Assembly: GCA_913056425.1 (NCBI GenBank)
Contig: CAJXLR010000102.1
Location: forward strand, 1-6,245
Reading direction: 5' to 3'
Source: an uncultured Bacteroidota bacterium
Lineage (GTDB): Bacteria > Bacteroidota > Bacteroidia > NS11-12g > UBA9320
Length of the DNA: 6,245 nt
Of the stretch, positions 1-5,821 are shown in pieces. Numbering within the stretch: position 1 is the stretch's first letter; the number at the start of each line of letters is the position of its first letter. The position numbers were made by a program, and so were the translations under genes. The notes below the pieces were generated by a model. That model ran no database searches. It saw only the letters and a list, made by a program, of their open reading frames with translations, and was not told the origin of the DNA.

Positions 1-712
1 GGAAGACAAAGCCACTCAACCGATACAAGATGGAGTTGAAATGGGATTTGATGAAGCTCATGGTGGATTCTCGGCTCTCATTGATAAGATGGATGGTCTT
101 GAGTACTACCCAATTTTGTTTGAGAAGACTTTTGGTTCACCGGAGATTACCGAAGGAAAGGTTCAAATGGCTCTCGCCCAATTTATGCGAAGCATGGTTT
201 CGATAAACAGTAAGTTCGACGAAGGATTTGCTCAGGTATACAATGCAAATGCTCCGGGAAATGGTATAGGAGCGAACTTCCCCAACTTTACGAACGAAGA
301 AAATGCAGGAAAGCAACTGTTTTTGGCGCCACCCAACAATGGAGGAGCTGGTTGTGCCGGTTGTCATCAACCACCAACTTTTTCTCTCGACCCCAATTCG
401 CGTAGCAATGGACTAACCGCCGGTGAGCAGACGATTTTTAAATCACCGTCGCTAAAGAATGTTGGAATCACCGGGCCATACATGCATGATGGTTCACTTG
501 AAACATTGGCGGATGTTGTTGAACATTACAACTCAGGAGTTCAGATGGGGCCAAGCTTGGATGGCAGACTGCGCACGGCGCCTCCGATGCCTCAGCCGGT
601 TCAACTCAACTTAAATCAAAACCAAAAGGATGCTTTGGTTGCATTCTTACAAACGTTGGATGATCCGGAAATTGTTGCCGATGCGAGATTTTCGAATCCG
701 TTTGTGAATTGA
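1..712 (+). CDS. Di-heme cytochrome c peroxidase / MauG-family protein, C-terminal part (5' end outside window)
   Basis: The frame is open from base 2 with no stop, so this is the C-terminal 236 residues of a longer protein. The first in-frame ATG, at 41, is internal, because the residues before it (PIQDGVEMG) already match the family's conserved 'P-I-Q-x-x-x-E-M-G' stretch. Seen: one CXXCH heme site, CAGCH at bases 353-367, followed by the family's C-terminal signature 'SLKNVGITGPYMHDGSLETL' (about 446-505) and 'VVEHYNSG'. The N-terminal heme domain and export signal would lie upstream. Known of the family: periplasmic c-type di-heme proteins that reduce hydrogen peroxide or, in MauG, oxidise a protein substrate through high-valent iron. 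The tyrosine in 'EHYN' (527-529) sits where, by my hand alignment, MauG has its axial Tyr and classical peroxidases a Met, so MauG-like chemistry is possible but unproven. The substrate is unknown, and nothing in the visible neighbourhood points to one. Confidence 0.9.
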   Translation, partial: EDKATQPIQDGVEMGFDEAHGGFSALIDKMDGLEYYPILFEKTFGSPEITEGKVQMALAQFMRSMVSINSKFDEGFAQVYNANAPGNGIGANFPNFTNEENAGKQLFLAPPNNGGAGCAGCHQPPTFSLDPNSRSNGLTAGEQTIFKSPSLKNVGITGPYMHDGSLETLADVVEHYNSGVQMGPSLDGRLRTAPPMPQPVQLNLNQNQKDALVAFLQTLDDPEIVADARFSNPFVN

Positions 713-714
713 TA

Positions 715-746
715 ATGCGTGAGTGCATGCGTGCAAGAATTCGCGA
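715..746. repeat. Degenerate octamer tandem repeat, copy 1
   Basis: Four consecutive 8-base units starting three bases after the cytochrome stop: ATGCGTGA, GTGCATGC, GTGCAAGA, ATTCGCGA. They approximate the unit RTGCRTGA and decay towards the end. A GAATTC lies within the last units (737-742). A better preserved copy with the same phase of 8 lies at 1526-1557. No U-run or strong hairpin follows, so it does not read as an intrinsic terminator. Function unknown. Confidence 0.5.
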
Positions 747-771
747 GTTGCCTTCTTGTAATGAAGTTTGA

Positions 772-1290
772 GTGAAACCAAGTCTTCATATTACTCCTAA
801 CCAAGCCAAGAAAATTGGGAGCAGGCAAGCGCTAATTTCAGTTCTTCTTGGGCTGTTGGTAGCAAACCTGATTATAACGGTCCTTGTTGCACCATATGAA
901 GGATACCTAAAAGCTTTTTTTTGGTTTGCGGATGTTGGTTATCTGGTGAATATTTTGGTAGGTGTTGTGCTTATTCTATTCTTGGGCCATTTATTCGGTC
1001 AACAGGCTGGCAAACTAATTCTGATCAAGAATTGGAATCCATTCTTGGTAGGACCTATTACCGGTTTGGTAACTCTATTTGCTAGTGTCTTTTTGGCGAG
1101 CTGGGTGGGATTCTTTCAGGAAGGTCTTGACTACATGGGATCATATTGGACGCCCCTTTTCAACTACATCGTCAAACCGGTGTATTGGGTTATGTGTTTT
1201 GGAGGACTTCCGGTATTGTGTGTTGGTCTGTGGTTTGGTTACCGAATCTGGAAAAAGGGAAAAGCACTTTTAACGAAACTAGAAGAGTGA
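772..1290 (+). CDS. Hypothetical four-helix membrane protein, 172 aa, GTG start
   Basis: I do not recognise the family. Four hydrophobic segments are visible at about residues 20-40, 55-75, 91-115 and 133-158. Lysines and arginines cluster at the N-terminus (K13, K14, R18), in the loop after helix 2 (K81, K86) and at the C-terminus (RIWKKGK), which predicts an inner-membrane protein with both ends in the cytoplasm. There is no signal peptide, metal-binding or catalytic motif that I can see. The start is forced late: a TGA at 769-771 sits immediately before the GTG at 772, and no in-frame ATG occurs before residue 122, deep in the protein. No Shine-Dalgarno-like sequence precedes it. An ATG at 761 opens a four-codon frame whose TGA overlaps the GTG (761-775), so either translational coupling or a small indel that split an original ATG start is possible. 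It lies 59 bases behind the cytochrome gene on the same strand, so co-transcription is possible. Function unknown. Confidence 0.65.
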   Translation: MKPSLHITPNQAKKIGSRQALISVLLGLLVANLIITVLVAPYEGYLKAFFWFADVGYLVNILVGVVLILFLGHLFGQQAGKLILIKNWNPFLVGPITGLVTLFASVFLASWVGFFQEGLDYMGSYWTPLFNYIVKPVYWVMCFGGLPVLCVGLWFGYRIWKKGKALLTKLEE

Positions 1291-1386
1291 ACTTGGGTCG
1301 TTTACAGCAATGACAACACCTTAAGCCAAATTTTTAAACTGTGTTCATACGTGTGGATTAAAACAAACCACGTTCGGAGAATCACC

Positions 1387-1412
1387 TCAACTTAATTTGC
1401 AAATGAAGTTGA
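1387..1412. repeat. 26-base imperfect palindrome, possible weak terminator on +
   Basis: The arms TCAACTT (1387-1393) and AAGTTGA (1406-1412) pair perfectly over seven bases. Their 12-base interior contains the self-complementary ATTTGCAAAT (1395-1404), so nearly the whole element is dyad-symmetric, with one mismatched pair (A1394/G1405). On the + strand it is followed by TTTT (1413-1416). That is compatible with a weak, AT-rich terminator about 100 bases behind the membrane protein gene, or with a protein-binding dyad. Low GC and the short T-run argue against an efficient terminator. Confidence 0.4.
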
Positions 1413-1500
1413 TTTTGACGAGGGAATACCGATAGCCCCTCCCCATTGAAAAGTTACGCATAATTGGTTTTAGATCAATGGAGTAATCCCCTCGTGAAAA
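1413..1500. repeat. 88-base nested inverted repeat, possible structured RNA or mobile remnant
   Basis: The outer arms are TTTTGACGAGGG (1413-1424) and CCCTCGTGAAAA (1489-1500), complementary at 11 of 12 positions. Inside are a second pair of arms, CCATTGA (1443-1449) and TCAATGG (1475-1481), perfect over seven bases. An alternative inner pairing is CTCC 1439-1442 with GGAG 1480-1483 around a two-base bulge. The inner loop is 25 bases. T-runs lie at the left end and A-runs at the right end, the wrong polarity for an intrinsic terminator on either strand. It directly abuts the palindrome at 1387-1412. There is no coding capacity and I recognise no RNA family. Confidence 0.45.
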
Positions 1501-1525
1501 CAATTATTATCCGAGCGACACGAAA

Positions 1526-1557
1526 ATGCATGAGTGCATGAATGCTTGAATGCGTGA
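1526..1557. repeat. Degenerate octamer tandem repeat, copy 2
   Basis: Four octamers in exact phase: ATGCATGA, GTGCATGA, ATGCTTGA, ATGCGTGA. Three fit RTGCRTGA exactly and the fourth has one change. A GAATTC (1560-1565) and a GCATGC (1567-1572) follow. This copy is about 60 bases past the infB stop in the infB 3' flank. Copy 1 is at 715-746, behind the cytochrome gene. Together they bracket the orphan membrane gene and the inverted repeats. Function unknown. Confidence 0.6.
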
Positions 1558-1619
1558 ATGAATTCCGCATGCAGCAGACAAAACTCTATACCTTACACCC
1601 TAAACCTAAAACTTAATCC

Positions 1620-4439
1620 TTACTTCAGCTTTCGCTTCACCTCAACTTCGCGGTAGCACTCAATCACGTCACCAATACGGATGTCGTTGTAATTCTTGAT
1701 TTGCATACCACATTCAAAGCCTTTGTTAACCTCTTTAACGTCGTCTTTGAAACGCTTAAGTGCCGCAAGCTCTCCAGTGTAAACAACTACACCATCGCGG
1801 ATAAGTCGGACACTACTGTCGCGGTATACCTTACCATCTGTAATCATACAACCGGCAATGGTACCCACCTTACTGATTTTGAAGGTTTCACGAATCTCAG
1901 CATTACCTGTGATTTCCTCTTCGAATTCAGGTGCTAACATACCTTCCATCGCAGACTTGATTTCTTCGATAGCTTGGTAGATTACTGAGTACATGCGGAT
2001 GTCGATTTCTTCAGTTTCAGCTAGCTTACGAGCCGATGCCGCAGGTCTAACTTGGAAACCAATAATAATCGCATCAGAAGCACTCGCAAGTAATACATCT
2101 GACTCGGTAATCTGACCCACCGACTTGTGGATCACATTTACTTGAATCTCTTCTGTTGAAAGCTTCAATAACGAATCTGCCAATGCCTCTGCAGAACCAT
2201 CCACGTCGGCTTTAACAATGATGTTTAGCTCTTTGAAGTTTCCAACGGCCAAACGACGACCAATCTCATCAAGTGTGATGTGCTTGGTAGTTCGAATACC
2301 TTGCTCACGTTGTAACTGAGCACGCTTGTTAGCTACTTCTTTAGCATCCTGTTCTTCGGCGAATACTTGGAACACATCACCTGCAGTTGGTGCAGATGTG
2401 AAACCAAGAACGTTAACCGGAGTTGCTGGATCTGCTTCTTTTACCGGCTTCATTCGCTCGTTAAACATCGCTTTCACACGACAGAAGTGTTGTCCGGCTA
2501 CCAATGGGTCTCCAATTCGCAATGTTCCTTCTTGAACAAGAATAGAAGCCATTACACCACGTCCCTTATCAAGGCGTGCTTCCATCACCGTACCTTTCGC
2601 ACGTTTGTCCGGATTGGCTTTCAACTCGAGTAATTCTGCTTCTAGAAGTACTTTTTCAAGAAGCTCGTCGATGTTCGTTCCCTTCTTCGCAGATATTTCT
2701 TGAGCTTGGTATTTACCACCCCACTCTTCAACAAGAATGTTCATGCCGGAAAGTTCCTCCCGGATTTTATCCGGATTGGCGGTTTCACGGTCAATCTTGT
2801 TAAATGCGAATATGATTGGAACTCCGGCAGCTTGAGCGTGACTGATGGCCTCTTTTGTTTGAGGCATCACTCGATCGTCTGCCGCAATCACAATAATTGC
2901 TATATCGGTAACCTTCGCACCACGTGCACGCATTGCCGTAAAGGCTTCGTGACCCGGTGTATCGATAAAGGTAATATTCTTTCCATCCTTAAGCTCAACT
3001 TCATACGCGGCTACGTGCTGGGTGATACCCCCGGCCTCACCGGCAATTACATTGGCACTACGGATGTAATCCAGTAAAGATGTCTTACCATGATCTACGT
3101 GACCCATTACAGTAACAATCGGAGCACGTGGTAGTAAATCTTCCGGATTATCTTCTTCTTCCTCGGTAAACTCAACTTGTTCTTCAGCGTCTACGAACTG
3201 AACCTCGAAGCCGAATTCATCGGATACAACTTGAATCGTTTCTGCATCCAGACGCTGGTTAATCGAAACCATCATACCTAGTGAGAAACAAGCTGTGATA
3301 ATCTCGTTTACCGACACGTCCATCAGGGAAGCAAGCTCATTTGCCGTAACAAATTCTGTTACTTTCAGGATCTTGCTTTCAAGCTCCTGTTGCATTTGTT
3401 CCTCCTCACGAGTACTTCGGTGATCATCTCGTTTTTGACGACGAAGTTTTTGTCGGTTTCCACCTTTTCCACCGCCTTTGTTACCAAGCTTTGCAAGAGT
3501 TGCCTTGATTTTATCTTGGATTTCTTTTTCTGTGATTTCCTCTTTTGGCTCGTCCTTACCACGCCCTTTCCCTCTTAGTCTAGGATTAATTGGCTTGGTG
3601 GTCCGCTTGCGTTTCTTTCGGTTATCACCCGGTTTGTCGCCACTGCTGGCAACCTTTTTTGGTTTTGGTGGATCCGGAAGTTTGATTTTTCCTTTGATGG
3701 TTAAACCATCAAGCTTTTCGTATTTAGGACGAATAACTTTCTGCTCTTCGCCTTCTTCATTCGTTTCGGTTTTTTCAGCTTCTTTTTCCTTCGCCTTTGG
3801 CTCTTCCTTCGGCTTTTCGGTTTTCTCTTCCGCCTTCGGTTCTTCCTTTTCTTCTTTTTTCTCTTCTACAGGTTTTTCAACCGGCTTCTTTTCCTCTACT
3901 ACTTCTTTTACTTCCACTTTTGGTTCTTCTTTTTTCTCCTCTTCTTTCGGTGGAGCAGGTTCCTCTTTCTTGTCACCAAGATCGATTTTCCCTAGAACCT
4001 TTAATCCGGGTAGTGCGTCGGAATTTTTCTCATCAACCGGTTCAGTAGTTTCCTTTTCTGCCGTAGGTTCGGTTTTGGCTGGTTCTTCCTTCACCTCCGG
4101 TTTTTCGGTTGGCCGACTGCTCAGGCCTGTATCCTTAATCAATACGATGTCCTGCGCTTCGTCTTCGCGCTTTGTTTTTTTGGATGATGCTTTTTTGTTC
4201 CCCGCTGTAAGGGTTTCATCCTGATGTCTTTTGTGGATTTCGAGTGCCTGCGATTCTTCTTTCGCTTGCTTATCAGATCGATACTTCTGCTCAAGAACGT
4301 CATACATTTCTTGGTCGATCTTAGCCGTCATCTTGGAGTCTATCTCAAAACCATTTTGGTTGAGATATTCTATCAAGCTTTTCCAGCTAACATTAAGCTC
4401 TGCGGCTACTTTCGATATCCTGTGCGATTTTCCAGCCAT
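1620..4439 (-). CDS. infB: Translation initiation factor IF-2
   Basis: A 939-residue GTPase that brings initiator fMet-tRNA to the 30S subunit and drives 50S joining in the cytoplasm. Domains: an N-terminal IF2N-like helix domain (about 1-55); a long Lys/Glu/Pro-rich linker (about 60-345) with a basic stretch near 275-300; a second conserved IF2N domain (about 356-412); a G domain with G1 GHVDHGKT (446-453), T473 in the switch I 'GGITQH', G3 DTPGH (493-497, H497 being the expected catalytic His), G4 NKID (547-550) and G5 SAKKG (583-587); beta-barrel domain II from about 612; then domain III and the C-terminal fMet-tRNA-binding barrel to the end. All catalytic motifs are intact. The start at 4439 is supported by an in-frame TAA at 4443-4445, which rules out extension, and by a weak AAAAAGAG purine stretch six bases upstream. 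The linker makes it longer than the E. coli protein (890 aa), as usual in Bacteroidota. It is the last gene of the rimP-nusA-infB cluster. Confidence 0.98.
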   Translation of the reverse strand: MAGKSHRISKVAAELNVSWKSLIEYLNQNGFEIDSKMTAKIDQEMYDVLEQKYRSDKQAKEESQALEIHKRHQDETLTAGNKKASSKKTKREDEAQDIVLIKDTGLSSRPTEKPEVKEEPAKTEPTAEKETTEPVDEKNSDALPGLKVLGKIDLGDKKEEPAPPKEEEKKEEPKVEVKEVVEEKKPVEKPVEEKKEEKEEPKAEEKTEKPKEEPKAKEKEAEKTETNEEGEEQKVIRPKYEKLDGLTIKGKIKLPDPPKPKKVASSGDKPGDNRKKRKRTTKPINPRLRGKGRGKDEPKEEITEKEIQDKIKATLAKLGNKGGGKGGNRQKLRRQKRDDHRSTREEEQMQQELESKILKVTEFVTANELASLMDVSVNEIITACFSLGMMVSINQRLDAETIQVVSDEFGFEVQFVDAEEQVEFTEEEEDNPEDLLPRAPIVTVMGHVDHGKTSLLDYIRSANVIAGEAGGITQHVAAYEVELKDGKNITFIDTPGHEAFTAMRARGAKVTDIAIIVIAADDRVMPQTKEAISHAQAAGVPIIFAFNKIDRETANPDKIREELSGMNILVEEWGGKYQAQEISAKKGTNIDELLEKVLLEAELLELKANPDKRAKGTVMEARLDKGRGVMASILVQEGTLRIGDPLVAGQHFCRVKAMFNERMKPVKEADPATPVNVLGFTSAPTAGDVFQVFAEEQDAKEVANKRAQLQREQGIRTTKHITLDEIGRRLAVGNFKELNIIVKADVDGSAEALADSLLKLSTEEIQVNVIHKSVGQITESDVLLASASDAIIIGFQVRPAASARKLAETEEIDIRMYSVIYQAIEEIKSAMEGMLAPEFEEEITGNAEIRETFKISKVGTIAGCMITDGKVYRDSSVRLIRDGVVVYTGELAALKRFKDDVKEVNKGFECGMQIKNYNDIRIGDVIECYREVEVKRKLK
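3741..3971 (-). repeat. Low-complexity Lys/Glu/Pro coding tract within infB
   Basis: This segment encodes about residues 157-233 of IF2, built almost wholly from E, K, P, A and V in irregular EEPK/EEKK-like blocks. The coding strand is extremely purine-rich: bases 3840-3867 of the + strand are an uninterrupted 28-base pyrimidine run. Open frames on the opposite strand here (Ser/Phe-rich) are by-products of this bias. The tract lies between two related hydrophobic blocks, GLKVLGKIDL (145-154) and GLTIKGKIKL (245-254). It probably forms a disordered, highly charged linker. Confidence 0.8.
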
Positions 4440-4568
4440 TAATTACTCTTTTTAATTTCCGAACGTTCACACTTACCATCAAGCAACGAACCGACCACCC
4501 TATATGATTGTCCCGTTACTTCATGTTAAATGATCTAGTGTTCATTGTATCTTTCATTTCAGCGTTGC
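4440..4568 (-). other. nusA-infB spacer with small dyads
   Basis: This 129-base gap inside the cluster is long compared with the 14-base rimP-nusA spacer. It contains the perfect 8-base palindrome GAACGTTC (4461-4468), 22 bases before the infB start. It also contains an 8-base inverted repeat, AAGCAACG (4481-4488) with CGTTGCTT (4563-4570), whose outer arm covers two bases of the nusA stop codon. No clear Bacteroidota promoter (TTG / TAnnTTTG) was found on the - strand. It may only be untranslated spacer mRNA; a secondary promoter or processing site for infB is possible. Confidence 0.35.
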
Positions 4569-5807
4569 TTATTCAAACTCCGCTGCAAATATTTTCTTAA
4601 TCTCTTGGATGGTTTCTTCCTCTAATTCGGTTCTGCGAACCAAATCATCGTTTTCCATCTCAAGTACGCTCTTGGCCGTATCTAAGCCAATGCCTTTTAA
4701 TTCATCGATGATCCACTCATCAATTTCATCTGTGAACTCGTCAAGGTCCACATCAACCTCCTCATCTTCAGCGGTTTCACGGTAAACATCAATATCGTAA
4801 CCAACCAAACGGCCGGCTAATTTGATGTTGTGACCACCTTTACCTATTGCCAACGATACTTGATCGCTCGGCAAATATACGTCTGCACGTTTCTCTTCCT
4901 CATCCAAGTTAATGCTCGAAACCTTCGCAGGGCTCAAAGCACGTTGAATGTACAGTTGACGGTTATTTGTAAAGTTAATTACGTCTATGTTTTCATTTCT
5001 CAACTCACGCACAATTCCGTGAATACGAGAACCTTTCATACCAACACACGCACCTACCGGATCAATTCGGTCATCGTAGCTTTCTACAGCTACTTTTGCG
5101 CGCTCACCTGGCTCACGAACCACATTCTTAATGGTGATAAGTCCGTCAAATATTTCTGGCACTTCCATTTCAAATAGGCGCTCGAGAAATGCAGGCGAGG
5201 TACGCGATAGGATTATCACAGGATTGGCATTCTTCATGTCAACCTTGCTAACAACAGCTCTTACTGTATCACCCTTCTTAAAATAATCTGTTGGAATTTG
5301 TTCCGATTTAGGCAAAACAAGTTCGTTGCCTTCGTCATCCAGCACAAGAATTTCTCTTTTCCAGATTTGATAGACTTCTCCGGTAATTATATCACCAACT
5401 CGGTCTTTGTATTTCTTGTAGATGCTGTCTTTCTCTAGCTCCTGAATTTTTCCTACAAGATTCTGACGCATACTCAGTATTGCTCGTCTTCCGAAGTTTT
5501 CAATTTTCAATTCCTCCGAAGCTTCTTCGCCAACTTCAAAGTCGGGCTCAATTTTTATGGCTTGGGAGTAAGCAATTTCAGTGAGATCATCTTCAACTGC
5601 TCCGTCTTCAACGATCATTCGATTTCGCCAAATCTCTAGGTCACCTTTGTCAGGGTTGATAATAATGTCAAAATTGGAATCATCTTCGAACTCGCGTAAG
5701 ATCATGTCTCGAATCACATCTTCAAGAATGTGCATCATAGTTACACGGTCTATGTTCTTAAAATCTTTAAAGTCCTGAAACGACTCAATTAATTCGTCTG
5801 CATTCAT
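4569..5807 (-). CDS. nusA: Transcription termination/antitermination factor NusA
   Basis: A 412-residue RNA polymerase-binding factor that modulates pausing, intrinsic termination and antitermination, and couples transcription to translation. Domains: N-terminal polymerase-binding domain (about 1-135, with the phylum-typical 'FDIIINPDKGDLEIWRNR' at 46-63); S1 RNA-binding domain (about 137-201); KH1 with GXXG loop G256-M-K-G259 in 'GACVGMKGSRIHGIVREL'; KH2 with loop G322-K-G-G325 in 'AIGKGGHNIKLAG'; then an acidic stretch (347-366) and a single helix-hairpin-helix-like C-terminal module ('LKGIGLDTAKSVLEM', 370-384). It lacks the paired acidic repeats of the 495-residue E. coli protein, which is normal for Bacteroidota. 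The ATG at 5807 is preceded in frame by a stop within the rimP end and has no intervening ATG. The four-codon frame ATGGCAATAGCATGA overlaps this start. It is 14 bases behind rimP and probably co-transcribed with it. Confidence 0.97.
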   Translation of the reverse strand: MNADELIESFQDFKDFKNIDRVTMMHILEDVIRDMILREFEDDSNFDIIINPDKGDLEIWRNRMIVEDGAVEDDLTEIAYSQAIKIEPDFEVGEEASEELKIENFGRRAILSMRQNLVGKIQELEKDSIYKKYKDRVGDIITGEVYQIWKREILVLDDEGNELVLPKSEQIPTDYFKKGDTVRAVVSKVDMKNANPVIILSRTSPAFLERLFEMEVPEIFDGLITIKNVVREPGERAKVAVESYDDRIDPVGACVGMKGSRIHGIVRELRNENIDVINFTNNRQLYIQRALSPAKVSSINLDEEEKRADVYLPSDQVSLAIGKGGHNIKLAGRLVGYDIDVYRETAEDEEVDVDLDEFTDEIDEWIIDELKGIGLDTAKSVLEMENDDLVRRTELEEETIQEIKKIFAAEFE

Positions 5808-5818
5808 GCTATTGCCAT
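5804..5818 (-). other. Four-codon mini-frame overlapping the nusA start (ATGA)
   Basis: In the rimP-nusA spacer the - strand reads ATG GCA ATA GCA TGA (Met-Ala-Ile-Ala-stop). Its TGA overlaps the nusA ATG as ATGA. Its ATG sits in the context TAATTAATGGC, which is identical over 11 bases to the context of the infB start at 4439. It could act as a re-initiation or coupling device, or it could be chance in AT-rich spacer. There is no Shine-Dalgarno sequence. Confidence 0.25.
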
Positions 5819-5821
5819 TAA

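Larger units (their letters stand above)
1291..1619. other. Intergenic region between convergent genes, no gene seen
   Basis: These 329 bases separate the stop of the + strand membrane protein from the stop of the - strand infB gene. No coding frame of useful length, tRNA or known riboswitch could be recognised. Contents: an AT-rich stretch around 1327-1337, an imperfect palindrome at 1387-1412, a nested inverted repeat at 1413-1500, an octamer tandem repeat at 1526-1557, and a short CCCTAAACCTAAA stretch near 1599-1611. I found no classical GC-rich stem followed by a long U-run for either convergent transcript. Confidence 0.6.

Noticed and set aside
1351..1373. Possible hairpin between GTGTGG and CCACGT
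   Set aside because: Only six pairs, two of them G-U, and no T-run follows. Too weak to call.
1413..1500. Integron attC site or bidirectional terminator
   Set aside because: The arms do not carry the RYYYAAC/GTTRRRY core pairs in the required places, and the T/A ends have the opposite polarity to an intrinsic terminator.
1599..1611. Telomere-like CCCTAAACCTAAA stretch near the infB stop
   Set aside because: Two imperfect units only, in AT-rich bacterial intergenic DNA. Best explained as chance.
3478..4224. Long open frame (248 codons) on the + strand opposite infB, Ser/Phe-rich
   Set aside because: It is the antisense reading of the Lys/Glu/Pro tract of infB. The composition follows directly from the purine-rich coding strand, and there is no domain or plausible start context.
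4516..4557. 13-codon frame (MKDTMNTRSFNMK) in the nusA-infB spacer as a leader peptide
   Set aside because: It has no ribosome-binding signal, no codon run suggesting attenuation and no following terminator/antiterminator pair. It is short enough to be chance.
4830..5177. 115-codon + strand frame opposite nusA
   Set aside because: It lies wholly inside the KH/S1-coding part of nusA, whose protein motifs are intact. The antisense translation shows no recognisable pattern.
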